From Pseudoips prasinana (Eukaryota; Arthropoda; Insecta; Lepidoptera; Nolidae): a stretch of 64,000 nucleotides of DNA. The notes beneath the pieces were generated by a model that worked only from the letters and a program-made list of their open reading frames with translations, ran no database searches and had not been told where the DNA came from. Location of the stretch: positions 18,047,001 to 18,111,000 of the forward strand of contig OX621241.1 of the NCBI GenBank assembly GCA_951640165.1, given 5' to 3'. Below are positions 1 to 11,600 of this stretch, piece by piece. Made by a program: the position numbers and the translations under genes. Numbering within the stretch: position 1 is the first letter of the stretch; the number at the start of each line of letters is the position of its first letter.

Positions 1-492
1 AAAGGTGCCACGGATTGTAAAATGAACTTGTAATATCAATTTACCACGTCTATGTTGAACGGTAACAATACAATCAGAGCGAGCGAGAGAATAGTCATAG
101 TGATATGAGTCATTGTATTCGGATAAATAACTTTGGCATGTTATTGTACTTATGTAGATTTGCTGGTTTTTGTGTGAGAGTAATAAAGGTAACGCAGTAT
201 GGTTTTTCAACACGTAAATGCATTTGCTGTTAGAAAAATTATGTTGTTGTTTATGCGGCATAGGTGTAGATATGTTAATGTAGTATGTATGGTAGTCTGT
301 AGTTAATGTAGCAGTTATATTATATTTTAAGTGTATAATTGTATAATTGTGTATAAACTGTAGAGAAATCAATATAATATGTGGAGGTAATGTATAGTGT
401 GTAGTGGACAATGTAGTTTTACAGGATGAGCGTGATAGTTGTTGCAAGTCTATTATTTTGTCTTCAATTGTGCCGATAGTGTAATTATAAGC
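1..492 (-). other. Open frame continuing off the window, possibly an env-like remnant
   Basis: Read on the minus strand in the same frame as the LINE ORF1 fragment that ends at 493, this stretch has no stop codon for about 160 codons and runs off the window edge. The conceptual product is rich in T, Y, I, H, N and S with a few cysteines. It lies where the env gene of an errantivirus would follow pol, and the composition would fit. The openness could also simply reflect base composition. No family motif is clear enough to name it. Confidence 0.2.
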
Positions 493-918
493 TTATTTCT
501 CTTTTTTCAGAAGTTCAATTTGCTGTTTTAGATCCTCAAACTGCGTATTGACAAAGTCGATAGATTTTTCTATATCAATGTTTGATTTTTGTACTGATCC
601 AATTTGTAGCTTGATTTTTGCAATGTCGGCTGCTAACTTGGTTGCGGTAGAGGTTTGCTGATTACACATTTTGCTAATGTACTCCTCCTGTTCCGCTCTC
701 CAATTCCATAGCATGTTTTTGATTTCTTCCTTGAATTCAAGAAGAAATGCGCTATTCGGCGAACAGGCTTCGTGAGAACGTTTGTAACGCAAAGTTGTGT
801 TTACATTTTTGTTATCAGCGTCATACAGTGTTTGCGGGATGTCCGAGTCAGAAACGGCATGCGTCACCTCGCTGCTTGGAGGCACAGAAGTTGGTGGCGT
901 CCGATGTATGCGAGACAT
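493..918 (-). pseudogene. LINE ORF1 fragment, N-terminal coiled-coil part
   Basis: The start chosen is the ATG at 918-916, which opens MSRIHRTPPT. That beginning is typical of lepidopteran non-LTR retrotransposon ORF1 proteins often annotated as FP25K-like or 'zinc finger DNA binding' proteins. A low-complexity head is followed by a charged helical stretch rich in E, K, Q and I (WRAEQEEYISKM, then SIDFVNTQFEDLKQQIELLKKEK broken by a stop) that should form a coiled coil. The usual C-terminal FP-like domain is missing because of the stop at 493, so only about 142 residues remain. It sits inside the remains of a gypsy-type element on the same strand. The family assignment is from memory of related proteins. 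Confidence 0.5.
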
Positions 919-1250
919 AGTGAGTAGTGACGTCGGGGCCGCTATGGAAATGTAGACCGTAGCGCTAGTAGATAAGGCAGCAATCGGCGATACAAGGTGG
1001 CAGCACACACGTCACTGTTGGTGGGGTCAGCGCGCGGTGCGATGCGTGAGAGCGGGATAGCAATTATTGGTGTGAGTTTCGTTCTCGCGGCGGTGAGGAT
1101 GTAGGCCCAGAGGGGGTGACCGCTACGAAACACTTGCTAGGATGGTTACCGCGACACTATGCTCTTTCGTTATTAGCGTAGAGGTTAAAGTTCCGTAAAC
1201 AGTATTAATTGATTTTAATTAATTAGGAGCACAAACTGACACACGTCCAC
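919..1250 (-). other. Probable 5' leader of the LINE ORF1 fragment
   Basis: This stretch is clearly more GC-rich than its neighbours and lies directly upstream, on the minus strand, of the ORF1 ATG at 918. It has the position and composition of a LINE 5' untranslated region. Its far edge, near 1250-1283, is the junction with the broken gypsy pol frame. Confidence 0.35.
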
Positions 1251-1253
1251 TCT

Positions 1254-2234
1254 TTAGCAGGCCATCGGGCGAAGGGGATATATTACCATTCTATACTTCA
1301 CTTCACCAGATGCATCTGTCTTTTTAGGCACGAGATACACAGGTGCACTCCATGGTGAATGGGATTCTCGGATTACATTGTCTTTTAATAGTTTTTCAAC
1401 CTGTTTATTAATTTCACCTTGTATAAATGGAGATTGTCTGTATGGTTTTACATATATGGGGTCTTCGTTCTGAGTACGTATGCGGTGTTTAACTTGATTT
1501 GTAAAAGATAAGGGAATTTGATCGCAGTAAAATATGTCTTTATACTCGCGACAGAGCTGTAATATTTTTTGGTGTTCTTCGTCATTGGTGTGGTCGAGTC
1601 GTAATTTAGATAAATTTTCGTCAAGAAGTCTATTCGTGTCTATGTCAGTATCAGATTTTGTCAAGTTAATCGGAATTTCGGTATTATAGAATTCAGTAAC
1701 TGAAAAAGGTTGCGTAATGGTTAATCGCTTTGGTTCATCTAATGTATTTTGGATAAATGTTAAAGCATAGCCGTTTGTACAATTTACTATGGCACTAGGC
1801 ATTCTGAGGCCTGGCGCAAATTCTTGATAGTCAAGGATAGCTTGACCTGAGTGTTGATCGGTGGGCAATTTAACGCGTTGTTCCGAACGTGCAGGTATAT
1901 CGATAATGTAGTTTAAATTATTATTAATTATGGGTATGCTAGTTGTATTTGTCTTTAAAATTTTGTTCTTCAAGTCAATAACTGCGCCTAGTTGTTGCAA
2001 GAGGTTATTTCCGATCAGTCCATCATAGTTTATATCAACGTCATATAAATAAAATTTATGAAAATCGTCACTAACGAAAGTAGGCAAGAGAGGTATGTCC
2101 ATAACTTCGTCATGTATACTCGATGCGTGGGTGCTAACAACTTGGAAAGGTTCTTTTCGAATAAATTGTCCAAAATACTGGTAGGCTTTTTGGGGACTAA
2201 TGAATGACCGCATGCTTCCGGTGTCAATCATCAT
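1254..2234 (-). pseudogene. pol: Truncated Ty3/gypsy (errantivirus-like) pol: protease and start of reverse transcriptase
   Basis: The frame contains an aspartic protease active site (IDTGS) right after the first methionine and continues into the start of a reverse transcriptase (SPWSAPVYLVPKK, then KYRMVI). It leaves the family pattern immediately after KYRMVI, near 1280, where DYRKLN-like sequence is expected, and stops at 1254. The rest of RT, RNase H and integrase is absent. The frame is open upstream of 2234 to the end of gag, so pol was probably expressed by a -1 frameshift as in other gypsy-group elements. It is a dead fragment. The junction near 1280 leads into LINE-derived DNA. Confidence 0.8.
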
Positions 2235-2296
2235 TTTACCGTCTATTTCCTCTAAGTAAATGTGTGGAAGTTTTAAATTTGGATCATAATTTAGTT

Positions 2297-3573
2297 CTAG
2301 GACTTCTTGTCTATAGAGGCTGTTTCGGGAAAATCCGTAATTTGGGGAACGTCAGTCTGTTCAGAGTCATCTTCGTATTGTAATTCCATATTATTTTCGC
2401 ATGTAGCGTAAGGGTCTAATCCATCTGCATCGTAAGTGTAAGGGTCATAGTAATAACTATTGTCATTATAAGAATAGTCAAAATCGTCTGTAGTAATTTC
2501 ATTTAACTTAAAACCTTGCTGAAAATTTGGCTTAGGCGCGACTGTCCGCATTGAAACGTCGGTTACTTGGTGTTGAGGTTTTTGAATTTGTTGATTATGA
2601 AAAGTTTGTCGCGTTCCAAATTGTTGGGGTGGCTTATAGCCAAACTGTTGGGGTGGTTTATAACCAAACTGCTGGGGTGGTTTATATCCGAATTGTTGAG
2701 GGGGTCTAAATCCGAACTGTTGAGGGGGTCTATATCCAAACTGTTGAGGGGGTCTGTATCCGAACTGTGGGTTCTGAGGGCTACCTAGTTGTTTCGCCTG
2801 AAAACCCAGTTGAGGTTTCGATCCGAACATTTGTGGTCGAACCGTGCCCATATTTTGTGGGGTACCGAAATTAAATTTAGGGGTTGCGCTATTATTTGGT
2901 ATCATGGGTCTAAAACTAGAGGGTTGTGTAAAATATTGCTTTGCACTGGAATGAATGTGGGACGTGTTACCGTGTATGCGATTCCGCATCGTGTATTGTT
3001 CTTGGAAATTAACTTCCTCAAGTACAACACTTAACGCGCTTTCTAAGTCTGCAGGAGCCTTCAATCTCACTATCCGTACCATGCTTTCCGGTAGATTGTA
3101 TAAAAAAACATTTAGAGCAGTATTATTATATATAATTAATTTGGCACGCTTTAAGTCGCTATCTTCGATAGAGTTCACTTTCGATATTAATAATGACCGA
3201 ACACTTTGGATTCTATTACAAAATTCTAGGAAACTCTCCGGATTTTATTTTTAAAGATTCTAATTCTATGTTAATACACGCTTCACTATGAGGGTCTCCA
3301 AAATGTTGGATAAGTAATTCTTTTAAACTAGTCCACGTAACAATATCTTCACGTTCTGATAAGAGGGCAGCTGCGTTCTCTGTAAGTCTGCTAGTTAACA
3401 CATTGTATATATATAAATTTTGTTCTTCATTATCCTTAAATCTTATATTATAAATTATATCTTTCGATTATATATTCACATTTTCGAAGATATAGGTTTA
3501 ATTGCCGTTTATCCCCATTAAACAATGGTACTAATTGAATAATTTCTCTAGGGATCAATTGTAAAGATGTCAT
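2297..3573 (-). pseudogene. gag: Frameshifted gypsy-type gag
   Basis: Gag-like coding sequence begins at an ATG at 3573-3571 (MTSLQLIPREI). It breaks after about 40 codons through a one-base shift near 3440, continues over 3401-3216 (TWTSLKELLIQHFGDP is a gypsy-group gag motif), shifts again near 3216-3250 and then runs to a stop at 2297-2299. The C-terminal part carries a PPQQFGYR/K tandem repeat and an acidic, tyrosine-rich tail instead of a zinc knuckle. At least two frameshifts make it non-functional. It is followed by pol in the -1 frame. Confidence 0.75.
2617..2765 (-). repeat. 24-bp coding tandem repeat inside gag (PPQQFGYR/K)
   Basis: About six successive copies of an eight-codon unit encode PPQQFG followed by YR, FR or YK. 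The units differ by a few silent or conservative changes, so they arose by tandem duplication under some coding constraint. Antisense frames through this repeat make spurious open frames on the plus strand. Confidence 0.85.
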
Positions 3574-4450
3574 GGTCAAAGAGTACGAAATAAATCAGAG
3601 AAGGCAACGATTATTACACGATTATTCTAATTATATGAAAAGTTTATCACATACATATAACACACAAGAAACACAAATTACACAGTATTAAATAAAATAG
3701 AAAAATAAAACACAATATATTTTAAACATGTAAGGAATTTTTAAGAAAATTCCTTAATTAATTAATTTACATTAAATGAATTTATATTAAATTATGATCG
3801 ATTTTTAGATCAATTAAGTTATTAGTATTTATTTTTTATATAAAGTAATATAAAATAATGTCTCTTCTAGTATTTTCTTACATCTATGGTTTAGTTCAAT
3901 TCTCAGAACAAACGTTATCTCAGTAGAAATTGATACTGCGACAACCAACAAGTTACACTGAGCGAAGTCTTATCTCACTTGTAACAATTAAATACATTTA
4001 AAAACCCTATTATGGAATATAGGAGGTTAAGGAAAGAAGGATTGGCGAAAAGTTTTACTCACCAACCGACTGCCACTCCCATATTCTTCGTTTCTTGATC
4101 ACAAAAGATATTTATTTGGTTCGCCGGATATCCCTATTCGCGCGAATTTTATGTTTTTCTGGAGAAAATATCTAACTCGCCGAAGTTATTGGAATTATCC
4201 GGTACGGGCTGCGCCACTTTTGGTTTGGGAACGTACGAAAGGGTTTTTAAAAACTAAAAATTAAAATTAATTAAAATAAAATAATACGTCTACACCGATT
4301 TGGAGGTGATTTAATAATGGAATATAAAAGTAGCGGGCAGATACATCCGGCGAAGCAGAGACGGCTGTATCTGCATAAAAACAATTTTAAGAAGTTTATC
4401 ACTTAGTTAGCATAAACTATATTACAGTACTAATCTAAGGCAGAGGGGCG
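3574..4450 (-). other. Putative 5' leader/LTR region of the gypsy-type element
   Basis: This is AT-rich non-coding DNA upstream of gag. On the minus strand, at 4075-4062, it reads TGGCAGTCGGTTGG, which resembles a degenerate tRNA-Ser primer-binding site (TGGCGCAGTCG) as used by some gypsy-group elements. If so, the 5' LTR lies to the right of 4075. No matching 3' LTR is in the window, so LTR limits cannot be set. Confidence 0.3.
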
Positions 4451-4699
4451 AGGTGTATCCATAACTATCTGTATCTGTATTTACTATCATTAAATATACT
4501 ATAAACATAAATATTATTATAATGAAGTCAGATATTGCCTACCCAATATCTAAAACCATTTAAATTTCAAATGATCAGGAATTAGTCTAGTAGTAAAGCC
4601 AAACATTTGAGTAGTTTGTTAGTTTAATAATTTTAAATACTGATGTAGTTAGTACATCAATAACATCAGAGTTGCTTATGTTTACGTCTAGGACCCCAA

Positions 4700-5030
4700 A
4701 ATTGGAATATGTAAAGTAAAGTAAAAGTAAAATACTCTTTATTGTACACCATAACTTAAAATTAAAAAAAGAGCATACATAAATTAAGTACAAAGGGCGG
4801 TCTTATCGCTACTGCGATTTCTTCCAGACAACCAATTATGGAGTAAATAGACGAAGGAAAGGGAAAACAGGGTAGGTAGGTGTAACAATAGGTCAACTTA
4901 ATGTAAACATAAACTTATACAAATTAATAACAAAAAGTAAAAAAGGAAATTCATAGAATAATTAAAAATAAATCTAATAAAGCAGGAATGCGCGAGAAAA
5001 AAAACCAAAGGCGACAGCGGTAAATAAATA
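4700..5030 (-). repeat. LINE 3'-end repeat
   Basis: The stretch with 'actctttattgtacac' and 'ggcggtcttatcgctactg' resembles a 3' tail of a LINE that is very common in Lepidoptera, here in minus orientation. No coding part remains. Recognition is from memory of the family. Confidence 0.45.
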
Positions 5031-5224
5031 TGCTTCTACATGTATGTGTTTTTAACTAATTATTATTTTACCATCTTTATATCACACTTGCTATTTTTGG
5101 AGATCATCACTAAGATCGTAAACAATTACACTGTTTCGTACGACGCAGTCTGTCTTCAGCGGTATATCTACTCGGCAACAACTTATTCAGGCCATTTTTA
5201 ATGTTGCATATTCCATACTAAATA

Positions 5225-5455
5225 AATAAATATCTTGGGACAACTAACACACTGTAATCTAATCGCAATCTAGGCAGAGCCTGTACTATGGCCAGACGAC
5301 TGCTAAACATACTTACTTATATATTTCTAAATATGTATACATATTAAAGATAAATTACACTCAGACACAGAACAAATAATCACGCTCATCACACAAAGAT
5401 TTGTCCTGTTTGGGTATCGAACCCTCGACCTCTGGCTTAGCAATCAGGGTCACTA
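5225..5455 (-). repeat. tRNA-derived SINE, family B, degenerate copy
   Basis: The body ('atcttgggaca...gcagagcctgtactatgg', then 'cacgctcatcacacaaagatttg') and the minus-strand tRNA-like head with a B box ('gggtatcgaaccc') match the copies at 29991-30237 and 33343-33596. It ends only about 100 bp before the first recognised exon of the cysteine-motif gene. Confidence 0.7.
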
Positions 5456-5555
5456 ACTTTTTGTTTGCTTACTTGGTGATGAGTATCATTTCTTTTAAAT
5501 ACCAATGGCCTGGCAATGATATAAATAATAGTGGACACTGCAATTTTCATTACAG

Positions 5556-5660
5556 TGAAAGCAGCGATGAAGCGGCAATTCAAAACGTTATCTCAGTTCC
5601 AACGAACTGTCCAGCAGGTCAGCAATGGGTCAACGGACAGTGCCGAGAGGTGTGGAAAAG
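5556..5660 (+). CDS. Cysteine-motif gene, exon A
   Basis: It is 105 bp long, with acceptor 'cattacag' and donor 'aaaag|gtaaaa'. With the split serine codon it encodes an acidic linker (SESSDEAAIQ) and one motif (NVISVPTNCPAGQQWVNGQC, then REVWK). A longer open frame from 5401 only reads through the SINE and intron. Confidence 0.75.
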
Positions 5661-8600
5661 GTAAAACTCACTAAAATACTACTAAATATGATTTGAAAAG
5701 ATAAAACTATGGTCGAGAGATTTTTACGAATAGATATTCAATTAAAACCTAACTATAATAGTGGACACTGCGGTCTTCTTTTCAGTGCAAGCAGTGATGC
5801 AAGCACTGATGAAGCGGCGCTTCAAAACGTAATATCAGTTCCAACTAACTGTACAGCAGGTCAGCAATGGGTCAACGGACAGTGCCGAGATGTGTGGAAA
5901 AGGTAAAATCCTGCCCAATATGATTTGACGAGCTAAAACTATGGTCGAGAGATTTTTAGAAACATTCAATTTAAAACCTAATTATGGGAAACGTAAATAT
6001 TATCTGTGTCATCTAAACTAGCAAATAATAGTGGGCACTGTGGTCTTCTTTTCAGTGCAAGCACTGATGAAGCGGCGCTTCAAAACGTAATCTCAGTTCC
6101 AACGAACTGTCCAGCAGGTCAGCAATGGGTCAATGGACAGTGCCGAGACGTGTGGAAAAGGTAAAAATCACTGTTATCGATATTGGAGCGCCTATTATAT
6201 TTTTTAAGTAATCCGGTAGATTCAATTCAAAGATTTTCAAGACAGAAGATTCAATCTAAAAAATATGGCGTAGAGCCATATTTTTTAGATAGATGTACAG
6301 TGTCTATCTTTCAAAGCCTTATTTATATACCTACTTAGGCATCGAAGATTTACCTAAATTTTAGGCTTGTGTCCAGAGTGTTCTGTTTGTAGTGTTAATG
6401 AATTATGTCTGACGCATACACTTCGAATAATTAAGGTGTTATCTCATGCTACCTATTTTTTGGTGGTTCTGCGGGTGAATTCACAAATACCGCATTCTTT
6501 GCAATCATCTACAAATATGGACCTATTAAGATTGCCTGAGACAACTGATCAGAACCCGATCGTTAACACCTCGCTAAGAAACTCAAATTTTAAAGTTTTG
6601 ACCGGGTTGGCGTTGTTAGTACATACTTGCCTTTCACGAAAGTCGTGGGGTGGATTCCCACCTAGGACAGATATTTTTGTGTATGAACATGTCTCTCCTA
6701 TCTGTTCGTCCTATGTCTGGGTGTAATTATCTATTTCCAAAAGAAAAGTAGGAAGTATATAAAGTATAACCAGGTATCTGGTTTCCAAAGTACACACAAG
6801 CTCTGCTTATTTTGGGATCAGGTGGCCGGCCGTATGTAAATAATGTCCAAGGATTTTGTTGAAATTATAATTAAATAAATAAATAAATAAATAAAATAAA
6901 TAAAATGCGTTTATTTCCTTAAATTTGTACAATTAAGTTGCCGGGGCTTCCCAGAAAGTAATCCGAAGATACTTGAGATGGGATAAACCTCGCTCTCCCT
7001 CGATTAGTTAACACTTTTTATTTGTGCTAAAAGGTATGAGTTACACATTTTATATAAAACCAATAATAAGAAAATTAAAATTAAAATTAAAAGAAAATTA
7101 AAATCGTGTTTAAGGCAGTGTGTGAAAATTAGAGTGTGTTTAGTATAAACGTGTGTTTAAACATGTGTTTATGAGTGTGTGAATATATAATTTGTGTGTA
7201 TGTGTGGGTGTGTGAATGAGTGGGCGTGTGTATGTGTGAATGAGTGTAGAGGTGTGCTGGAGTGTGTGTGTGAGTGAATGTGTGTGGTATGTGTTTATGT
7301 GTGTGTGAGTGTATGTGTTTATGTGTGTGTGAGTGTATGTGTTTATGTGTGTGTGTGTGTATGTGTTTGTGTATCTGTGTGCTTGACGTTCAACCCGAAG
7401 TCACCAGAATGCCTTCCACTGCATCATAATTAATTGTAAAGAGCCATTCCGTCAATGTCTTCTTACACTCATACAGCTGCATAGGGTAAATGTTAAGTAT
7501 GCGATTAACTTTGTTATAAACGCGTGGGGCTTGACTTACATTTTGGCGACTAGCAAAAATTGAACGTGCTGAGTATGTAGGGGCCACTATATCACATCGT
7601 CTTTTTTTAAGTTTGAGATGGCTGAAGGGTAGAATTTTGTGATATCTTAGTACCATGTGTAGTATGTAAAGTTTCCTAACGGAGAGTAGCTTAGAACTTG
7701 CGTATAGAGTTTCAGTAGGGAACCTGTAGGGCTTACAGTACATGACCTTAATAATTGGAACGAAGTTCCTTATTGCTCGTTGCGAAAGGGGGCTGGACGG
7801 AAAAATTTAAGACGAAAGGTTGAAACGACACTTTTTGCTTTTTTTTTATTAGGTACTAACATTGAGCCTACTGATTAAGTTTATATTACATTATATTTGT
7901 AAATAATAAAAAAAATATTATAATAACTTAAAAAAATAAAATTTTATTACAATTCCTTCACTAATTAAATTAAGAATGAAAGGAACTTCGATCTATCCGG
8001 GTGTCCCTTGACACCTCTCAAGTTTTTAATGTGTTATTGTCTAGATGTAACCTCTATGCGGTCTTCGCGCACGTGGACGGACGTGGACTTTGCGAAATTT
8101 AATAATAAAAAGTGGGAAAGTCGCCTAAAATGATGGTTTAAAAAAAAAAATTATTGTAAAAAAGTTCAATTCATTTCAATATAAATACCAAAAGATCAGT
8201 TTCAAAAATTATAAAATAAATATCTTGGGACAAACAGACTTAACATTTACCCCGAATCAATCACTTTATCTTTTCTCTAATTCAGTCATACTGCTCGAAG
8301 GGTACACGTATTAAACGCTATACTATATATAATTAAGTATAGGTACAGGTACTTACTGTTTAAAAAACATAAAACCGAATTCAGATTGGATCGCGTAGGC
8401 CCCTTAACACGTGATCGATGATTCTTTGCAAGTGATCACACCCTCATTTAGAATTTCGTCTTTTTTTTCAGCGGCCTCTTGAGGTGAGGCCCGAACCCCA
8501 TAAGGGTGCCTCTGCCGCCTCCTGGTATTAGTCGCTTAAATTAAGCTACTGGTTGAGAGCCTACGCTAACCATCTGACCGTTGTCTTCTTTTTTATAATC

Positions 8601-11600
8601 GTAACATACTTAATAGTTCTAAACTTAAAAATAATAGCTTAGTAGCTTGTTATTTATTGTATGTGTTTGCTTGTTATGTGTTGCTTGTTGTTATATATAA
8701 AATATATGTGATAACACAGACCGTACGGTCGTGGACGGAGCAATACAATTTATTTGTTACTGTATATATATCTGACTTTGTTTATGTACTGCATTGTGAG
8801 CTTGCCAAGTACAAGTGTATGTTAATACCAAAGTGCTGAATAAATTTCATGATATTATTACATCGAACATAATTTAATACAGTAGGTAGGTATATAGGAT
8901 CATTCCAAATCGAAATTATCAAAATCGGTTAACAAATGACGGCGAAATAAAAACATACAATGAAATTGATAACCTCGTCTTTTGAAGTTTGTTAATAAAT
9001 TAATTCGTATTTTTCAGTGCTGTCGAACCACTAAATACCGTCACTGTCCCGCCAAACTGTCCACCTGGTCAACAATGGGTCAACGGCCAGTGTCGTGACG
9101 TGTGGAGAAGGTATTTGTACATCAATTTATGTCTATAAATATTTATATCTTGAAATAAGGCAAATAACATAGAGAAGGAATATAGTAACTGAAGGATGTA
9201 GGTTGTAAACCTGTACCCCAGTAAAAACGAGCCATTTTACAATTTCACAACCATAAAGTTCTGACTCTTGATAATAAAGGTGCCGCGCGTTACTGAATGT
9301 TGCTTATGTAGTCCACGCGATTTTAAATGTAGTACTTTTATTTCACAATCACGTTTACCCTTTAGAACGTAACGAAGTAGCAGGTAACTGCATTCATAAA
9401 AAGGCTGAAATACCCGCGAAGAACTTTGTAGCACTGTTCACCTACAAGAATGTATTGACGCAGCAGCTGAAATCTTGTTATCGATGGCGATGTTAGACAC
9501 GTAATGACATGCTAATGGTGGTTGTAGGCATGGTGAAGTTATCTATGTAATTGCGATCATGGAGACGCTAAGGGTAAGATAAGGGCTACCTTTAGTGCTA
9601 AATATAACTTGGAGGTGGTATAGTTAGCTGGGTAGTGAAGTACTAAAGGCGCGCGCGTCGCGTCGGTCATACAGGTAGTGCAGCCTACGTAGAAACTCAC
9701 ATCTGTGGTTAAAGAGGTGATGTATTTGCTGTAGCAATGTAGTTTGTGGTGTTAGATGGTAATATTAACAATGCTTGGTCTATGAGTACGTCAATAATAT
9801 AGCGTAATCAATATAACAAACGCCCATCTTGAAAATCGCTGACACGGCTACTCCTGACTACGCGTCGTCCTTGACCACGTCTTGGAGATCCGGGAGACCC
9901 TGAAAAAATGGTTCATTACCATTTTTTCAGGGTTTATCGCTGGACCCGTTCAGCGTCACCTATCACGCTGAACGTCAAATAGGAGAAGTTCAGTATCGCA
10001 AATATTATGTCCTCGTCAACATTATCTGAATGTTAAAGAAACATAGGTATAAGCTAGTATATTGCTGTCTAGTATTTTAATTTGTATATCTCAAACAGGC
10101 ATCACTCTTACAAGGCCCTGCATCAGTCATCATCAATCGTTCATAGCTAACAAGGACAAAGTAACTTTTTTGAACTTCCATGAGAGACGGATTCAGAGAC
10201 GGATTCTTACATTGTCACAATCATAACAAAAACATTCACATTCACATCACACGAAGTGAAAGCTTGCACAGTTTATTGCTCCTGAGTCTAACGTCATGTG
10301 CATGTGTTTGGCATCTCACAACCTGCCTCACCCAAGGTTGCCTATATGACGCATTGGCAGTGGTTACTCTAGTGTCAGATTTATAGAAGCCATCCAAAAG
10401 AGCCGTAATATTGCTTAAATACCTACTGTCGTATAATTTAACAACATTTATTAACACTGTTGGACCACGCATCGACAGGCATTTACGGATTTTAGCATTT
10501 GTTATCTAGATGGAACCCTTTATAAAGACGCTCTCCGCGCCCGTGGACGGATTGTTAGCTTAATAATAATAAGATGGATGGATCGTCGTCAAACTGAAGA
10601 TTGAAAGGGATTGATTAGTGTTAAAGAAGTACATACTTACTTGTAATTTTAATATCAGTACCTAACCTTCATTTCTCGAGCTTACCCAAAGCAATCAAAG
10701 CATTACACTTTTATCTAAACCCAACTCCCTTGTAGGTATTGAAACGCTGCTCTAATTAAATAATCTATCAATGTAATCATATTTTCAGTGCCGCCGTTGA
10801 ACCCCAAAATACTGTCACGGTCCCGCCAAATTGTCCACCTGGTCAACAATGGGTCAACGGCCAATGTCGTGAGGTGTGGAGAAATGGAAACAACGATAGG
10901 AACGTTATCACCGTTCCTACCAACTGTCCGGATGGCCAAGAATACGTTAACGGGCAATGCCGCGAAGTTTGGAGAAGGTACTAACTATTTCTTTATTAAT
11001 GTATATGTATTAGTTGTGAAAATGCAAGTAATGGAAAGAATATAGTCACTATACCAGTTCCATTACTTTTCGTGTTTGCCATTAAACTCTTGAATTTAAA
11101 GTAACCCCACTTTATTAAATGTGACCAGTTACTTATGGAGACGATGCATTTTTGAATTTAGCATTTTAAGTTTCAATGTGTTTACGGAAGTTTAAATACG
11201 AGTCAATTGTAATACCTAAATCTTGAATACTATATATTATAGCTATTGTGGAACATTCCCATTTCCCATCAGATCATGAGAGTGATGGAATAGAAAGTGC
11301 TCCTGTGTTTGCGCACACACTTGAGCACTATAATATGTCCCGCGCAGACGGCTAATCTCTGTTGCGACTGGCCGCCGTGGCCGAAATTCGGCTAAGAGGA
11401 TATTATTATTATTATAAACCCATATTGAGCATTTTCATACAGTTCAATGCGTGAAATCCCTGAGAGGAGCTGAGTCGTATCGTCTGCACATGACATCATG
11501 CAACCATTTTTTTGGATAAAAAATGGTTCAATGATGCTATATAGGGTAGGACCCAAAATACTACCCTGCGGGATTCCGTAATTACTACTTTTATGTCATA

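Larger units (their letters stand above)
5530..6165 (+). repeat. Tandem exon-plus-intron duplication (three units)
   Basis: Exons A, B and C are each preceded by a nearly identical intron end ('aatagtggacactg' or 'aatagtgggcactg' before the acceptor). A and B are followed by a shared block ('aactatggtcgagagatttt'). Spacing between exon starts is 230 and then 270 bp. The low divergence in the intron parts shows recent unequal duplication. Confidence 0.85.

Noticed and set aside
2567..3254. Plus-strand open frames across the gag region
   Set aside because: They are antisense shadows of the gag frame and its tandem repeat.
5401..5555. ATG-initiated start for the cysteine-motif gene
   Set aside because: This frame runs through a SINE and intron sequence shared with the other duplicated units; a good acceptor sits at 5555 and homology begins after it.
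6367..6726. 119-residue plus-strand open frame
   Set aside because: It overlaps a family A SINE and has no recognisable domain.
7110..7380. Possible CRISPR-like or satellite array
   Set aside because: It is an irregular TG-rich minisatellite without unique spacers, in a LINE 3' region.
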